Assembly: GCA_012728095.1 (NCBI GenBank) | Contig: JAAYFU010000024.1 | Coordinates: 1 to 64,000, forward strand | DNA from: Clostridiaceae bacterium | GTDB taxonomy: Bacteria > Bacillota > Clostridia > DSM-8532 | Direction: 5' to 3' | DNA length: 64,000 nt | Shown: positions 17,832-27,642 of the stretch, piece by piece | Position numbering within the stretch: the first letter of the stretch is position 1 | Layout: every line of letters begins with the position of its first letter | Made by a program: the position numbers and the translations under genes | The notes under the pieces: generated by a model | What the model was told of the DNA's origin: nothing | Seen by the model: the letters and a program-made list of their open reading frames with translations, nothing else | Databases searched by the model: none

Positions 17832-17859
17832 CTCGGTATTGATATCTCGGTATTGATAT
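17832..17859 (+). repeat. Perfect 14-bp tandem duplication
   Basis: CTCGGTATTGATAT occurs twice head to tail between the hypothetical gene and the P-type ATPase gene. Confidence 0.85.
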
Positions 17860-17990
17860 TATAAATAAACCTGTTTGCTTAAAAGCGTTCGAAATGATAA
17901 CCTCACACCAATTCTTTAATAAAAGATCTTTCGCTGACACACAGGCTAAATACGAGAGTATGGAGGCAAGGCTTCTTGGAGGTTGATATT

Positions 17991-19844
17991 ATGCAAAGGT
18001 TTATAATAAATAAAAAAAATCACATAATGATATTGAGTGCAGTTTTAATATCATCTGCATTTCTAAGCAAATGGACTGCACAAAATATGGAAATATTTGT
18101 TTGGTTCATGGCGGCTGCCTCGGTATTAGGTGTTTTACCTATTGCTATTCAGGCTTATCAGGCGTTAAGAGTAAAAGTTGTCAGTATTGAACTATTGGTT
18201 ACTATCGCTGTTGCCGGAGCATTTGCTATAAAAAACTTTGAAGAATCAGCGATCGTTACATTCCTGTTCTTATTCGGAGCTTATCTGGAACAGCGCACAC
18301 TGAACAAAACACGTTCCGCAATAAAAGAGCTTGTGGAAATGGCGCCTGAAAGCGCTTTAAAACTAATGGATAACGGAGAATTCGAAGAAGTGGATATAGA
18401 GGAAGTTGATGCAGGTGATATCCTGCTCGTAAAAACCGGTGCCAAAATTCCGGTAGACGGTACTGTTTTGTCAGGAGAAGGGTATGTTAACGAAGCCGGT
18501 ATTACCGGTGAATCCCTTCCGGTAAGCAAACAGAAAGACTCCAAGGTATATGCCGGTACAATTCTGGAAAACGGAACCATACAAATAATGGCTGAGCGAG
18601 TAGGTGAAGATACCACTTTCGGCAGAATCATCGAGCTGGTGGAAGAAGCTCAGGACTCTAAATCGGAGGTTGAACGTTTTATTGACAAATTCTCAAAATA
18701 TTACACACCGGCTGTTTTGGTTCTTTCGGCGATTGTATTGTTCTTATCGCGGAATATAGAGCTTGCGATCACAATACTGGTCCTGGGATGCCCTGGAGCG
18801 TTGGTAATAGGTGTACCTGTTTCAAACGTTGCGGGTATCGGCAATGGCGCGAGGTACGGTGTTCTGCTGAAAGGAAGTGAAGTCATTAACGATTTCAGCA
18901 GGGTGGATACAATGGTGTTTGACAAAACCGGCACACTGACGATTGGTAACCCTAAAGTAGCAGATATGGAGTTTTATACTGAAAATCCCGATGAAATATC
19001 AGGTTACCTTGCAAGTGTCGAAAAGGAGTCAGATCATCCTTTGGCGAAGGCAGTTTTGGAATACATCGGGGATACAAGGCTATATACAGTGGAAAAAACC
19101 GATGTTGTTAAAGGCAGTGGAATTATTGCATTGGTAAACGGGCATAGAATTGCGGTTGGTAATAAAGCGCTGATGGAACGGGAAAATGTAAATCTGGATG
19201 AAAAAGTCCGGACTGATATTGCAAGGTTCCAGCAAAAAGGCAATTCAATTGTTTTAACGGCGGTCGATGGAAAAATTGAGATGCTTATGGGCATTCGCGA
19301 CCGGATTCGCCCTGGAGTAAAAGAGGACCTTAAGAAACTTAAAGAATTGGGAGTAAAAAATTTAACAGTTCTTTCAGGCGACAACCAGGGAACGGTAGAC
19401 CTGGTGGCACGGGAACTTGATTTGACAGAAGCTCACGGACATATGCTGCCGGAGGATAAAGCCGCATACATTAAAGAGTTGCAGGAAAAAGGCAGAATTG
19501 TCGCATTCGTCGGAGACGGAGTAAATGACAGTCCTTCAATTGCCCTGGCCCAAATAGGTATCGCCATGGGGGGCGGTACGGATGTAGCCATTGAAACTTC
19601 GGATGTAGTATTAATGAATTCCGATTTCAGCCGTTTGCCCCACGCGCTGGGTCTGGCAAAAGCGACAGCCAGGAATATGCGACAGAACATTATTATCGCG
19701 GTGGGAGTTGTACTGGTTTTGCTTGCCGGTGTTTTCTTAAGTGAATGGATGAACATGTCGATAGGTATGCTAGTACATGAAGCAAGTATACTTGCTGTAA
19801 TACTCAATGGTATGAGACTTCTTCGGTATAGTTTGAAGACTTAG
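17991..19844 (+). CDS. Heavy-metal P1B-type ATPase with CPG transmembrane motif
   Basis: Membrane cation pump of 617 aa. It has the actuator TGES loop (ITGESLPVS), the phosphorylation motif DKTGTLT (Asp311), SDHPLA in the nucleotide domain, and GDGVNDSPSIALAQIG in the hinge. The ion-site motif in the sixth helix reads CPG (Cys267-Pro268-Gly269, GCPGALVIGVPVSN), where copper and zinc pumps have CPC. There is no N-terminal metal-binding domain; a separate HMA gene follows 99 bases later. ATG 17991 is chosen because GGAGG lies 8 bases upstream. The metal cannot be called from the usual motif table. Confidence 0.92.
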   Translation: MQRFIINKKNHIMILSAVLISSAFLSKWTAQNMEIFVWFMAAASVLGVLPIAIQAYQALRVKVVSIELLVTIAVAGAFAIKNFEESAIVTFLFLFGAYLEQRTLNKTRSAIKELVEMAPESALKLMDNGEFEEVDIEEVDAGDILLVKTGAKIPVDGTVLSGEGYVNEAGITGESLPVSKQKDSKVYAGTILENGTIQIMAERVGEDTTFGRIIELVEEAQDSKSEVERFIDKFSKYYTPAVLVLSAIVLFLSRNIELAITILVLGCPGALVIGVPVSNVAGIGNGARYGVLLKGSEVINDFSRVDTMVFDKTGTLTIGNPKVADMEFYTENPDEISGYLASVEKESDHPLAKAVLEYIGDTRLYTVEKTDVVKGSGIIALVNGHRIAVGNKALMERENVNLDEKVRTDIARFQQKGNSIVLTAVDGKIEMLMGIRDRIRPGVKEDLKKLKELGVKNLTVLSGDNQGTVDLVARELDLTEAHGHMLPEDKAAYIKELQEKGRIVAFVGDGVNDSPSIALAQIGIAMGGGTDVAIETSDVVLMNSDFSRLPHALGLAKATARNMRQNIIIAVGVVLVLLAGVFLSEWMNMSIGMLVHEASILAVILNGMRLLRYSLKT

Positions 19845-19943
19845 TAAGTCCGGTCAGTCTTGTAATGACAAAAGATTCTTTGGTGCAGCAAAACAAAATA
19901 TAGTGATACTTTAAAATAATATAAAACAAAGGGAGATGAAAAT

Positions 19944-20177
19944 ATGCAGAAAGCGACTATTCAATTGGAACCATTGGTTTGTCCGTCGTGTATACAAAAA
20001 ATAGAAGGCGCCGTAAAATCATTGGATGGTGTGGATAAAGAAAGCGTAAACATATCTTTTAACTCCAGCAAAGTAAAGCTTAATTTTAACGATGAAAAAA
20101 TATCGATACAGGACATTGAAAATGCCATCGGTAAAATAGGATACAAAGTAATAAAATCCCAATCAAAAGCAATATAG
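19944..20177 (+). CDS. Free-standing HMA metal-binding protein
   Basis: 77-aa single-domain protein of the heavy-metal-associated fold with the CxxC site CPSC at residues 14-17, in the expected loop after the first strand (IQLEPLVCPSC). The usual GMTC is replaced by PLVC. GGGAG precedes the ATG by 9 bases. It probably serves as a metallochaperone or detached metal-binding domain for the upstream P1B ATPase, which lacks one. This is inferred from adjacency. Confidence 0.88.
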   Translation: MQKATIQLEPLVCPSCIQKIEGAVKSLDGVDKESVNISFNSSKVKLNFNDEKISIQDIENAIGKIGYKVIKSQSKAI

Positions 20178-20411
20178 TAATGCAGTTTATGAATCAGTCT
20201 CAATGCTTAAAACCGGATCAGGAATGAGGCTAATTTTTTACTTTACTATTATGGTAATATTTTTTGATCATTGTCGATGTCCAAAATATATGGTTATGGG
20301 TTTATTATTTATAAAAATGTCGCAAAATAGTAAAAGGCATGAACTCGTAATATGGGGACATATTTTTTATGTTTTTATGTTATTTTTATTGATTTATAAG
20401 GAGGTCTTTTT

Positions 20412-21779
20412 ATGACTGGTATTTCTTTAGTAATTGCATTTGTACTTGCAATTGTGATAATGATTATTGCTATTTCGAGATTCAAGATTCATCCGTTTCT
20501 GTCTATTATGGCTGTGTCCTTGATTTTTGCAATTGTTGCGGGAATTCCGATAACAGATATCCCCAATGTAATCGGTACAGGGTTCAGCAACACCTTTAAA
20601 AGCATAGGTATTGTAATTATTTTCGGCGCACTGATCGGTACATTGCTTGAAAAATCCGGTGCTGCACTGAAAATGGCTGACAGTGTTGTTAAGCTTGTCG
20701 GTAGAAGAAATCCGGAGCTCGCCATGATGATAATGGGCTGGATTGTTTCCATACCGGTTTTCTGCGATAGTGGGTTTGTAATACTTAGTCCAATCAGAAA
20801 AGCACTGGTAAGGCGTACCGGTAAATCATCAGTAGCGTGCACCATTGCTCTTTCTTTGGGACTTTATATATCCCACTGCATTATTCCTCCCACACCGGGC
20901 CCTATAGCAGCAGCCAATACCTTATATGAGCAAGGATTAAATCAGGATACAAACTTATTATTTGTTATAATTCTGGGTATTGTCTGTTCTATTCTGCCGC
21001 TGATAGCCGGCTATGCTTTCGCAAAATACATTGGCGGGAAAGTAAAGGATCGTGAAGAAGCAGGTGAAAATACCGATGAAGTAGTTTGTTCGTATGAAGA
21101 GCTGATTGCCGAATACGGCAAATTACCCGGTGCCGGTATGTCTTTTGCTCCCATAGTAGTTCCCATTTTACTGATGGGGCTTTCATCAGCTCTTCAAATG
21201 GCAGGTACAGCAATTCCAATAATTACTTTCCTGGGAACACCTATGATAGCCATTTCGGTGGGAGTATTATTGGCAATCATACCTCTGGCAAAACAAAATA
21301 TGTTGAAGGATTTTTATGAGCTTACAAATGACACCCTCAAAGTTGCCGGTCCTATCCTTTTTATCACGGCAGCAGGAGGAGTGCTTGGCAATGTGATTGC
21401 ATCTTCCACATTAGTTGACTATATCAAAGCAAATTCAGCGGTACTTTCATCATTAGGGCTGTTATTCCCGTTCTTATTATCAGCAATATTGAAAACTTCC
21501 CAGGGTTCTTCCACAGTCGCTATCACCACAACAGCAGGTATAATTGCGCCTATGCTGGCGGCCCTGGGACTTAATACTCCTATGCTGACCGCATTGACGG
21601 TAATAGCGATCGGCGCCGGAGCAATGACCGTTTCCCATGCCAATGACAGTTATTTCTGGGTTGTAACCAACTTCGGAAACATGAAGGTTGAAGACGGATA
21701 CAAAACACAGACAATGGGTACGCTTGTGGTAGGCATTGCTGCGATTATTAATGTATTAATTGTTTCTCTCTTCATGTAA
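20412..21779 (+). CDS. GntP family permease
   Basis: Proton-coupled organic-acid transporter of 455 aa with about 12 helices. It contains the GntP hallmarks FGALIGTLLEKSGAA, IPVFCDSGFVILSP, LYISHCIIPPTPGPIAAA near the middle, and AMTVSHANDSYFWVV near the end. Members carry gluconate, other sugar acids or glycerate. AAGGAGGT lies 7 bases before the ATG. The next gene is a glycerate kinase, which suggests glycerate or a close relative as substrate. Confidence 0.92.
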   Translation: MTGISLVIAFVLAIVIMIIAISRFKIHPFLSIMAVSLIFAIVAGIPITDIPNVIGTGFSNTFKSIGIVIIFGALIGTLLEKSGAALKMADSVVKLVGRRNPELAMMIMGWIVSIPVFCDSGFVILSPIRKALVRRTGKSSVACTIALSLGLYISHCIIPPTPGPIAAANTLYEQGLNQDTNLLFVIILGIVCSILPLIAGYAFAKYIGGKVKDREEAGENTDEVVCSYEELIAEYGKLPGAGMSFAPIVVPILLMGLSSALQMAGTAIPIITFLGTPMIAISVGVLLAIIPLAKQNMLKDFYELTNDTLKVAGPILFITAAGGVLGNVIASSTLVDYIKANSAVLSSLGLLFPFLLSAILKTSQGSSTVAITTTAGIIAPMLAALGLNTPMLTALTVIAIGAGAMTVSHANDSYFWVVTNFGNMKVEDGYKTQTMGTLVVGIAAIINVLIVSLFM

Positions 21780-21837
21780 TATCAAAGGATTAGGGAAAAC
21801 ATATATAATTTTGTTATATATTATCAGTACGATTTCG

Positions 21838-21859
21838 CGCCGAAGTATAAACTTCGGCG
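21838..21859 (+). promoter_or_regulatory. Inverted repeat between gntP-like and glycerate kinase genes
   Basis: Perfect 9-bp arms CGCCGAAGT/ACTTCGGCG with a 4-nt loop and no T tail. It could be an operator or an mRNA-processing hairpin. Confidence 0.55.
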
Positions 21860-21945
21860 TCTCATGTGTTAGAGAACATAAGGTGTTGGTAAAACTTAAT
21901 CGTGCTTTATTATATTATACTATTAAGAGTCAGGTGATAGTCTTT

Positions 21946-23178
21946 ATGAGCTTAAGGGATGATTCAAACAGGATAATAGAATCTGCTATTAAAGCGGCAT
22001 TACCCGATACGGCGGTGAAAACGGCTTTGCAGGATGAGGATTTTTCCGGTGGGAGATTACTGCTGATTTCCATAGGCAAAGCGGCCTGGTCAATGGCCAG
22101 GGCTGCTTGCGACATCCTGGGCAGCCGGATTGACGAGGGTATAGTAATAACAAAATACGGCCACTCAAAGGGAAGTTTACCGAATGTCAGAATTATGGAG
22201 GCGGGGCATCCCATTCCCGATACCAATTCTTTCCTGGCAACGGAAGAAGCGATTAAAATGGTTACAGGCCTGTCTTCCAATGACAAGATACTGTTCCTTA
22301 TTTCAGGCGGAGGTTCAGCGTTGTTTGAAAAGCCCTTAATAGATGAAAATGAGCTTACAAGTCTTACAGAGCAGCTTTTGGCTTCCGGCGCTGATATTAC
22401 TGAAATAAACACCATCAGAAAACGGCTGTCTGCCGTAAAGGGAGGAAAATTCGCGAAACTATGCGAACCGGCCCAGGTTATATCCGTAGTATTATCCGAC
22501 ATAATCGGAGACCCATTGGACATGATAGCATCCGGACCTGCATATCCCGACTCGTCAACCTCGGAGCAGGCTATTGAGATAATACACAAATACGGAATTA
22601 CCGTGTCCGCGCAAACGTTGGACTTGTTAAAAAAGGAGACATCCAAGGAACTGAGTAATGTCAGGACCAAAATTACAGGCAGCGTTACCCAGCTTTGTGC
22701 AGCAGCAGAACGTACATGCCGTGAACTTGGGTATGAGCCGACAGTATTGACTGCAAGTTTAAGATGCCAGGCCAGGGAAGCCGGCAGTTTTTTGGCTTCA
22801 ATTGCGCAATATTATAATTCAACCCAAAAATCCCTTGCTTTTATAGCAGGAGGAGAAACGGTTGTTCATCTTAAAGGCAAAGGCAAGGGGGGCAGAAATC
22901 AGGAACTTGCCCTGGCAGCGGCTGAACATATTTCGAATCTCTATAATGTCGCAGTTTTCTCGGTAGGATCTGATGGTACGGACGGACCGACCGATGCAGC
23001 AGGGGGATATGTGGATACAGATACAAAGAGAATCTTATCCCAAAAAGGTATTGATATTTTTGAAACGTTGGAAAACAACGATGCATATCATGCGCTCCAG
23101 GCCAGTGGCGGACTTATTATTACCGGTCCCACTGGAACAAACGTGAACGATCTGACAGTACTGCTTATAAAAAGATAA
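21946..23178 (+). CDS. Glycerate kinase, type-2 (GckA/TtuD, MOFRL) family
   Basis: Cytoplasmic kinase of 410 aa that makes 2-phosphoglycerate from D-glycerate in this family. The N-terminal DUF4147 domain carries GKAAWSMARAA, AGHPIPD, LISGGGSALFE and VLSDIIGDPLDMIASGP. The C-terminal MOFRL domain carries GGETVVHLKGKGKGGRNQE and VGSDGTDGPTDAAGG. ATG 21946 has AGGTGA 8 bases upstream; the frame stays open further upstream but into the permease gene. It probably forms a glycerate uptake and phosphorylation pair with the permease. Confidence 0.92.
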   Translation: MSLRDDSNRIIESAIKAALPDTAVKTALQDEDFSGGRLLLISIGKAAWSMARAACDILGSRIDEGIVITKYGHSKGSLPNVRIMEAGHPIPDTNSFLATEEAIKMVTGLSSNDKILFLISGGGSALFEKPLIDENELTSLTEQLLASGADITEINTIRKRLSAVKGGKFAKLCEPAQVISVVLSDIIGDPLDMIASGPAYPDSSTSEQAIEIIHKYGITVSAQTLDLLKKETSKELSNVRTKITGSVTQLCAAAERTCRELGYEPTVLTASLRCQAREAGSFLASIAQYYNSTQKSLAFIAGGETVVHLKGKGKGGRNQELALAAAEHISNLYNVAVFSVGSDGTDGPTDAAGGYVDTDTKRILSQKGIDIFETLENNDAYHALQASGGLIITGPTGTNVNDLTVLLIKR

Positions 23179-23247
23179 AAAATAATTGCCTGTTTTGTGC
23201 AAGTTATATGGAGGCAGGGCTTATACTGGGATAGCATATAGGCATTG

Positions 23248-23277
23248 TTGACAATGCGCTTTTCAAGATGCTATCAT
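23248..23277 (+). promoter_or_regulatory. Candidate sigma-A promoter for the sugar-sensing operon
   Basis: TTGACA and TATCAT with an 18-bp spacer, about 105 bases before the response-regulator start. Confidence 0.6.
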
Positions 23278-23383
23278 TAATATAATCGTTCAATTTCTAT
23301 AATTTGTTATAAAATCTGTAATAATGACCATGCCAATGCAATCCATGATGAGTACAACCATTCATCAGAAAGGAAGATACAGG

Positions 23384-25012
23384 ATGTTTAAGGTCTTTCT
23401 TGTCGAGGACGAAAATGTGGTACGCGAAGGCATACGCAAAAACATCCTCTGGGAACAATATGGCTTTCATTATACCGGGGATGCTTCGGACGGCGAGCTT
23501 GCGCTGCCCATGATTCGCAAAATACAGCCTGATCTTCTTATTACTGATATCAAGATGCCATTCATGGATGGGCTTTCATTGATTGAACTGGTACGTAAAG
23601 AACTTCCAAAGACAAAAATTGTCATAATCAGCGGATACGATGATTTTTTATATGCCCAGCAGGCTATTCGCATGGGTGTGGATCAATATTTGCTTAAGCC
23701 GATTATTAAGGAAAAATTAGTTGAAATATTGATAGGGCTTCATGAAAAAATGCTGGAAGAGCGAAGACAGCAGGAGTACATAGAAAGCTTCAAACGGGAA
23801 GCCCAGGAATACGAGAATTTTTCACGCAGAAGATTTTTTGAACAAATTGTAACCGGCGGCATGAGTGTGTCAGAAATCTCAGAGACTGCCAAGAACCTGA
23901 ATATCGATATTAACGCTCCGTTCTATAATATTGTCCTTTTTTCACTCAGCAGCGCCGAATACGATGGAAGCGTGCCGGAGACTTATACTGAAAACCTTGT
24001 AAAAGTGCAGGAAGATGTTACTAATTATATCATTGATCACCCGGATTTAATTTTTTTCAGATGGAATATCACTACTTATGCCGTTTTAGTTAAGGGTTCA
24101 AATGAAGATATAGTCGAACGTAATACCAGGGACTGCATAGAAAATATCAAAAATCGTTGTATTTCAGCCGGACAGGATATAGGATGGTATATCGCATCCG
24201 GGACACCTGTATCACGGCTGGGCGCCATCCCGGCATGTTTTTCGGAAGCCAGCCGTATATTGTCTTATCGCTATTTGTGCCCTGAGGAGCATATACTTTC
24301 AGAAGCCAGCATAATGAATCTGCGGAAAAGAAGTAACAGTACAAAGACAGGTGAAGGAAATAAGGAAATTGACCCGGCTCATGTTCGAAAGTTTTTAAGC
24401 AGTGGAACCGAAAAAGAAATTGATGACTTTGTTGAGCAGATATTGCAGAATTCGGGCAACGAATTCGCTTCGCTTTCTATGTTTTACAGATACTTGAAGA
24501 TGACAGTATATTTTGCGGCAATAGAATATCTTGATTCAATAGGATGTCGTGTGGACAGTTTATTGTCAACCGAATACCGACCGGATGACAGCGCATCGAC
24601 AATTGATGATGCCCGCCAGTATATGTACCAGGTTATCAGACAGACCATTGAATTGCGGGATCGTGAAAGTGCAAAGCAACAGCATGATATTTTAAGAAAG
24701 GCTATTGATTTTATTGATAACTGTTATTCAGATGCGGGCATTTCACTTGATAAAGTCGCAAAAAATGTGAATATAAGCCCCAATTATCTGTCAGCGATAT
24801 TTAGTCAGGAAGTAGGTCAAACCTTAACCGAATACATTACCTATAAACGAATTGACGAGGCCAAACGCTTGCTCCGCCAAACAGACAAGCGTTTAAGCGA
24901 AATCGCGGCTGAAGTCGGGTACAAGGATCCGCGTTATTTCAGTTTTGTATTCAGGAAAGTAACTGGTTGTACACCAAGTGATTATCGAAGAGGAATGAAC
25001 AGTGAACGTTAA
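23384..25012 (+). CDS. YesN-type response regulator with AraC DNA-binding domain
   Basis: Transcription regulator of 542 aa. The N-terminal receiver domain has acidic residues (LVEDE), the phosphorylated aspartate in LLITDIKMPFMDG, and the lysine in LLKPI. A middle region of about 250 residues has no domain I recognise. The C-terminal AraC-type domain carries two helix-turn-helix motifs (SLDKVAKNVNISPNYLSAIF and LSEIAAEVGYKDPRYFSFVF). ATG 23384 follows AAGGAAG. It overlaps the kinase gene by 11 bases. It likely activates the transporter genes downstream. Confidence 0.93.
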   Translation: MFKVFLVEDENVVREGIRKNILWEQYGFHYTGDASDGELALPMIRKIQPDLLITDIKMPFMDGLSLIELVRKELPKTKIVIISGYDDFLYAQQAIRMGVDQYLLKPIIKEKLVEILIGLHEKMLEERRQQEYIESFKREAQEYENFSRRRFFEQIVTGGMSVSEISETAKNLNIDINAPFYNIVLFSLSSAEYDGSVPETYTENLVKVQEDVTNYIIDHPDLIFFRWNITTYAVLVKGSNEDIVERNTRDCIENIKNRCISAGQDIGWYIASGTPVSRLGAIPACFSEASRILSYRYLCPEEHILSEASIMNLRKRSNSTKTGEGNKEIDPAHVRKFLSSGTEKEIDDFVEQILQNSGNEFASLSMFYRYLKMTVYFAAIEYLDSIGCRVDSLLSTEYRPDDSASTIDDARQYMYQVIRQTIELRDRESAKQQHDILRKAIDFIDNCYSDAGISLDKVAKNVNISPNYLSAIFSQEVGQTLTEYITYKRIDEAKRLLRQTDKRLSEIAAEVGYKDPRYFSFVFRKVTGCTPSDYRRGMNSER

Positions 25013-26444
25013 ATTCAGAAGAAGAGAAAAAAAAATAAAAATGCAGAGCAGGCTATGGAATATGATTATTATCGTAGCGCTGCCGCTGATGATTGTTATT
25101 TTTGCGCTTGCAATTGTAGGGATTGCGTACGCGTTTCGTTATAATGCCATTTTAAACAATGTTACAACGGCTTCCGAATTTAATCAGAATTTTAAAGATG
25201 ATGTTGATTTAAAAATGTATTATTATGTGATTGACAGCCAATACTCGGAAGGCTTGCCGCTTGATGAGGTAAAATCGGCAAAAGAGATTGCACAAAAGTT
25301 AAGCGAGACTACAACGAAAAAGGACAGTATCCGGGCAATCAGCAGCGTGTTAAGCCTATGCAATAATCTTGAGCAGAAGATGCAGCATATAGCCGCGACA
25401 AAAGAATACGATTCCCGTGTTGACCAGTTGGAAAAGAATATCTATATCCTGACAGATCTGATTCAAAGATTCATGTATACCTATCTTTATTACGAATCAG
25501 CATATCTGAACAGCCTGCAGTCCGACATGATAACAAATATGATTGTTCTTATGGTTATTGTTGTATTCTTTTCGCTGCTGCTGCTTTATGTCCTTCTTGC
25601 AAGTTCAAGGAAACTAAGCCGCAAGATTGTTGATCCGATAGATATGATTTGTGAGCGCCTGGAGGTCATCGGCAAAGGCAGTCTGACGGTTCGTGAGCCT
25701 ATACAGGCCGATATAGAGGAAATACAACTTCTTTCCAACGGGATTGAAAACATGGTGGAGCGCCTGATAAAGCAGATTGAAAAGAACACCGAACAGGAAA
25801 AACAGCGCAGACGTGCTGAATTCGCGCTGCTGCAGGCCCAGATAAATCCGCATTTCCTTTATAACACGCTTGATACCATCGTATGGCTGATTGAGTCCGA
25901 AGAAATCAGCGAAGCGGTTAAAATGGTTGCAAGTCTCTCGAACTATTTCCGTTTTACATTAAGCCGGGGAAAAAACGTTATTACTATTGAAGAGGAAGAA
26001 CAGCATGTCAGAAGTTACCTTGAAATCCAGCAGATGCGTTATCGTGATTTAATGGATTATGAAATCGACATTCCTGAACAGCTGAAAAAATATATCCTGC
26101 CCAAGCTGACTCTTCAGCCCCTGGTGGAAAATGCACTGTATCACGGTATAAAAAACAGGCGGCGAAAGGGTTTTATCCGATTAACCGGCAGGGCGGAGAA
26201 TGGACGTATAATCCTGGAAGTAACCGACGAAGGACGTGGTATGACAGAGGAACGCCTGGAAGAGGTCAGAGCTTCTCTCACCGAAGGTACCAATGAAGGA
26301 TTCGGATTAAGAACCGTACACCAAAGGATACAGATACTGTTTGGACCGGAATATGGTTTATCATTAGAAAGCACGCTGGATGTAGGAACAAAGGTTATTG
26401 TGACCATTCCCATGAAGACCAGCGATAAGGAGATGGCTATATGA
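25002..26444 (+). CDS. YesM/LytS-like sensor histidine kinase
   Basis: Membrane kinase of 480 aa with a first helix near residues 20-45 and an extracellular helical region of about 130 residues. A second helix lies near 182-202, followed by a HAMP segment. The His_kinase domain has the motif NPHFLYNTLDTI and an HATPase_c domain (LVENALYHGIK, DEGRGM). The GTG start overlaps the regulator gene and has AGAGGA upstream. The next gene, a sugar-binding-like lipoprotein, overlaps by four bases, so the three are likely coexpressed. The kinase probably reads the lipoprotein's ligand state, as in the XylFII-LytS system of clostridia. Confidence 0.92.
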   Translation: MNVKFRRREKKIKMQSRLWNMIIIVALPLMIVIFALAIVGIAYAFRYNAILNNVTTASEFNQNFKDDVDLKMYYYVIDSQYSEGLPLDEVKSAKEIAQKLSETTTKKDSIRAISSVLSLCNNLEQKMQHIAATKEYDSRVDQLEKNIYILTDLIQRFMYTYLYYESAYLNSLQSDMITNMIVLMVIVVFFSLLLLYVLLASSRKLSRKIVDPIDMICERLEVIGKGSLTVREPIQADIEEIQLLSNGIENMVERLIKQIEKNTEQEKQRRRAEFALLQAQINPHFLYNTLDTIVWLIESEEISEAVKMVASLSNYFRFTLSRGKNVITIEEEEQHVRSYLEIQQMRYRDLMDYEIDIPEQLKKYILPKLTLQPLVENALYHGIKNRRRKGFIRLTGRAENGRIILEVTDEGRGMTEERLEEVRASLTEGTNEGFGLRTVHQRIQILFGPEYGLSLESTLDVGTKVIVTIPMKTSDKEMAI

Positions 26445-27442
26445 AAAAACTTATTGCAGTGTGTTTTTGCCTGACCATATTATTCAGTATAGGTTGTTCA
26501 AAGGAAGAGCAGCCTGAGCCTGTATTGGGAAATATGGAAGATAAGCTGATCGTTGTTGGTTTTTCGCAGGTGGGAGCCGAATCTGAGTGGCGGGTAACAA
26601 ATACTGAGAATGTGAAATCAACTTTATCCGAAGAAAACGGATATGTTTTGTTTTTTGATGATGCCAGACAGGAACAGGAAAACCAGATTCGCGCCATCAG
26701 GATGTTTATTCAGCAGGATGTGGATTATATCGTTTTTTCTCCGAAAGTTGAAACAGGATGGAATTCCATTTTAATGGAAGCAAAGGAAGCCAATATACCT
26801 GTTATTGTCATTGACAGGTATATTGAACAACAGGATGAGGAATTGTATACGGCATATATAGGTTCGGATTTTTATAAAGAAGGCGAGATAGCAGTTAAAT
26901 GGCTGACAGATTTTTTGAGAAAACGGGGGAGAGAGGATGAGCATATAAGGATTGTTCATATCCAGGGCACAATAGGTTCCACTCCCCAGCTTGGCAGAAC
27001 TGCCGCGCTTGAGGCAGCAGTCAAACAGAATCCCAACTGGGAATTGGTAGCGCAGGAATGCGGTGATTTTACCAAGGCCAAGGCATACGAAGTCATGGGT
27101 TCAGTTTTGAAGCAGACAAAGGATATAGACGTAGTTTATTGCGAAAACGACGGTGAAGCGCTGGGTGCCATCGCCGCGATGGAAGAGGCCGGATTGAAAT
27201 GTGATCCCAATTATGGTGTTATAGTTATTTCATTTGACGCAACCAGGCTTGGACTCGAATACTGTCTGTCAGGCAAAATAGCCTTGAATGTGGAATGTAA
27301 CCCCCTGCAGGGACCATATATTGACCGAATTATCAAAAAGCTGGAGCGGGGTGAGCCGATAGAAAAGATTAATTATATTGATGAAACTTATTTTGACTTT
27401 TCTACGATTACAAGAGAAATAATTGACAAGAGAGATTACTGA
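26441..27442 (+). CDS. Sugar-binding lipoprotein, probable sensor subunit of the kinase
   Basis: Lipoprotein of 333 aa (lipobox SIGC, Cys19) with a type I periplasmic-binding fold close to YtfQ: VGFSQVGAESEWR, FSPKVETGWNSIL, HIQGTIGSTPQLGRT, ENDGEALGAIAAMEEAG and CNPLQGP. It overlaps the kinase gene (ATGA) and precedes a second, transport-type binding protein with the same motifs. A dedicated sensing copy and a transport copy in one operon fit a three-component sugar sensor. It is shorter in its linker than the transport copy. Confidence 0.88.
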   Translation: MKKLIAVCFCLTILFSIGCSKEEQPEPVLGNMEDKLIVVGFSQVGAESEWRVTNTENVKSTLSEENGYVLFFDDARQEQENQIRAIRMFIQQDVDYIVFSPKVETGWNSILMEAKEANIPVIVIDRYIEQQDEELYTAYIGSDFYKEGEIAVKWLTDFLRKRGREDEHIRIVHIQGTIGSTPQLGRTAALEAAVKQNPNWELVAQECGDFTKAKAYEVMGSVLKQTKDIDVVYCENDGEALGAIAAMEEAGLKCDPNYGVIVISFDATRLGLEYCLSGKIALNVECNPLQGPYIDRIIKKLERGEPIEKINYIDETYFDFSTITREIIDKRDY

Positions 27443-27642
27443 GGTTTGTTATTTTAATATAAATGATTGAAATATTACGATAGGTTTTTAATATAAATAG
27501 TACAAAGAAATACTTTGTTTGCTTTTTCACTGAGTTGGTTGAAAATTTTACGAACTTGTTAAGAAGAACTTGTTTTTTACCGGTAAAAAGTTATATGCTT
27601 GAAGCAAAGAAAACAAAAAAATTTGAAAGGGGAATAAGAAAA

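Noticed and set aside
20203-20415. 70-codon hydrophobic frame before the GntP gene
   Set aside because: No ribosome site, overlaps the GntP start and leader, A+T-rich composition typical of intergenic DNA.
25614-25853. Frame antisense to the histidine kinase
   Set aside because: No start signals and entirely covered by a well-supported gene.
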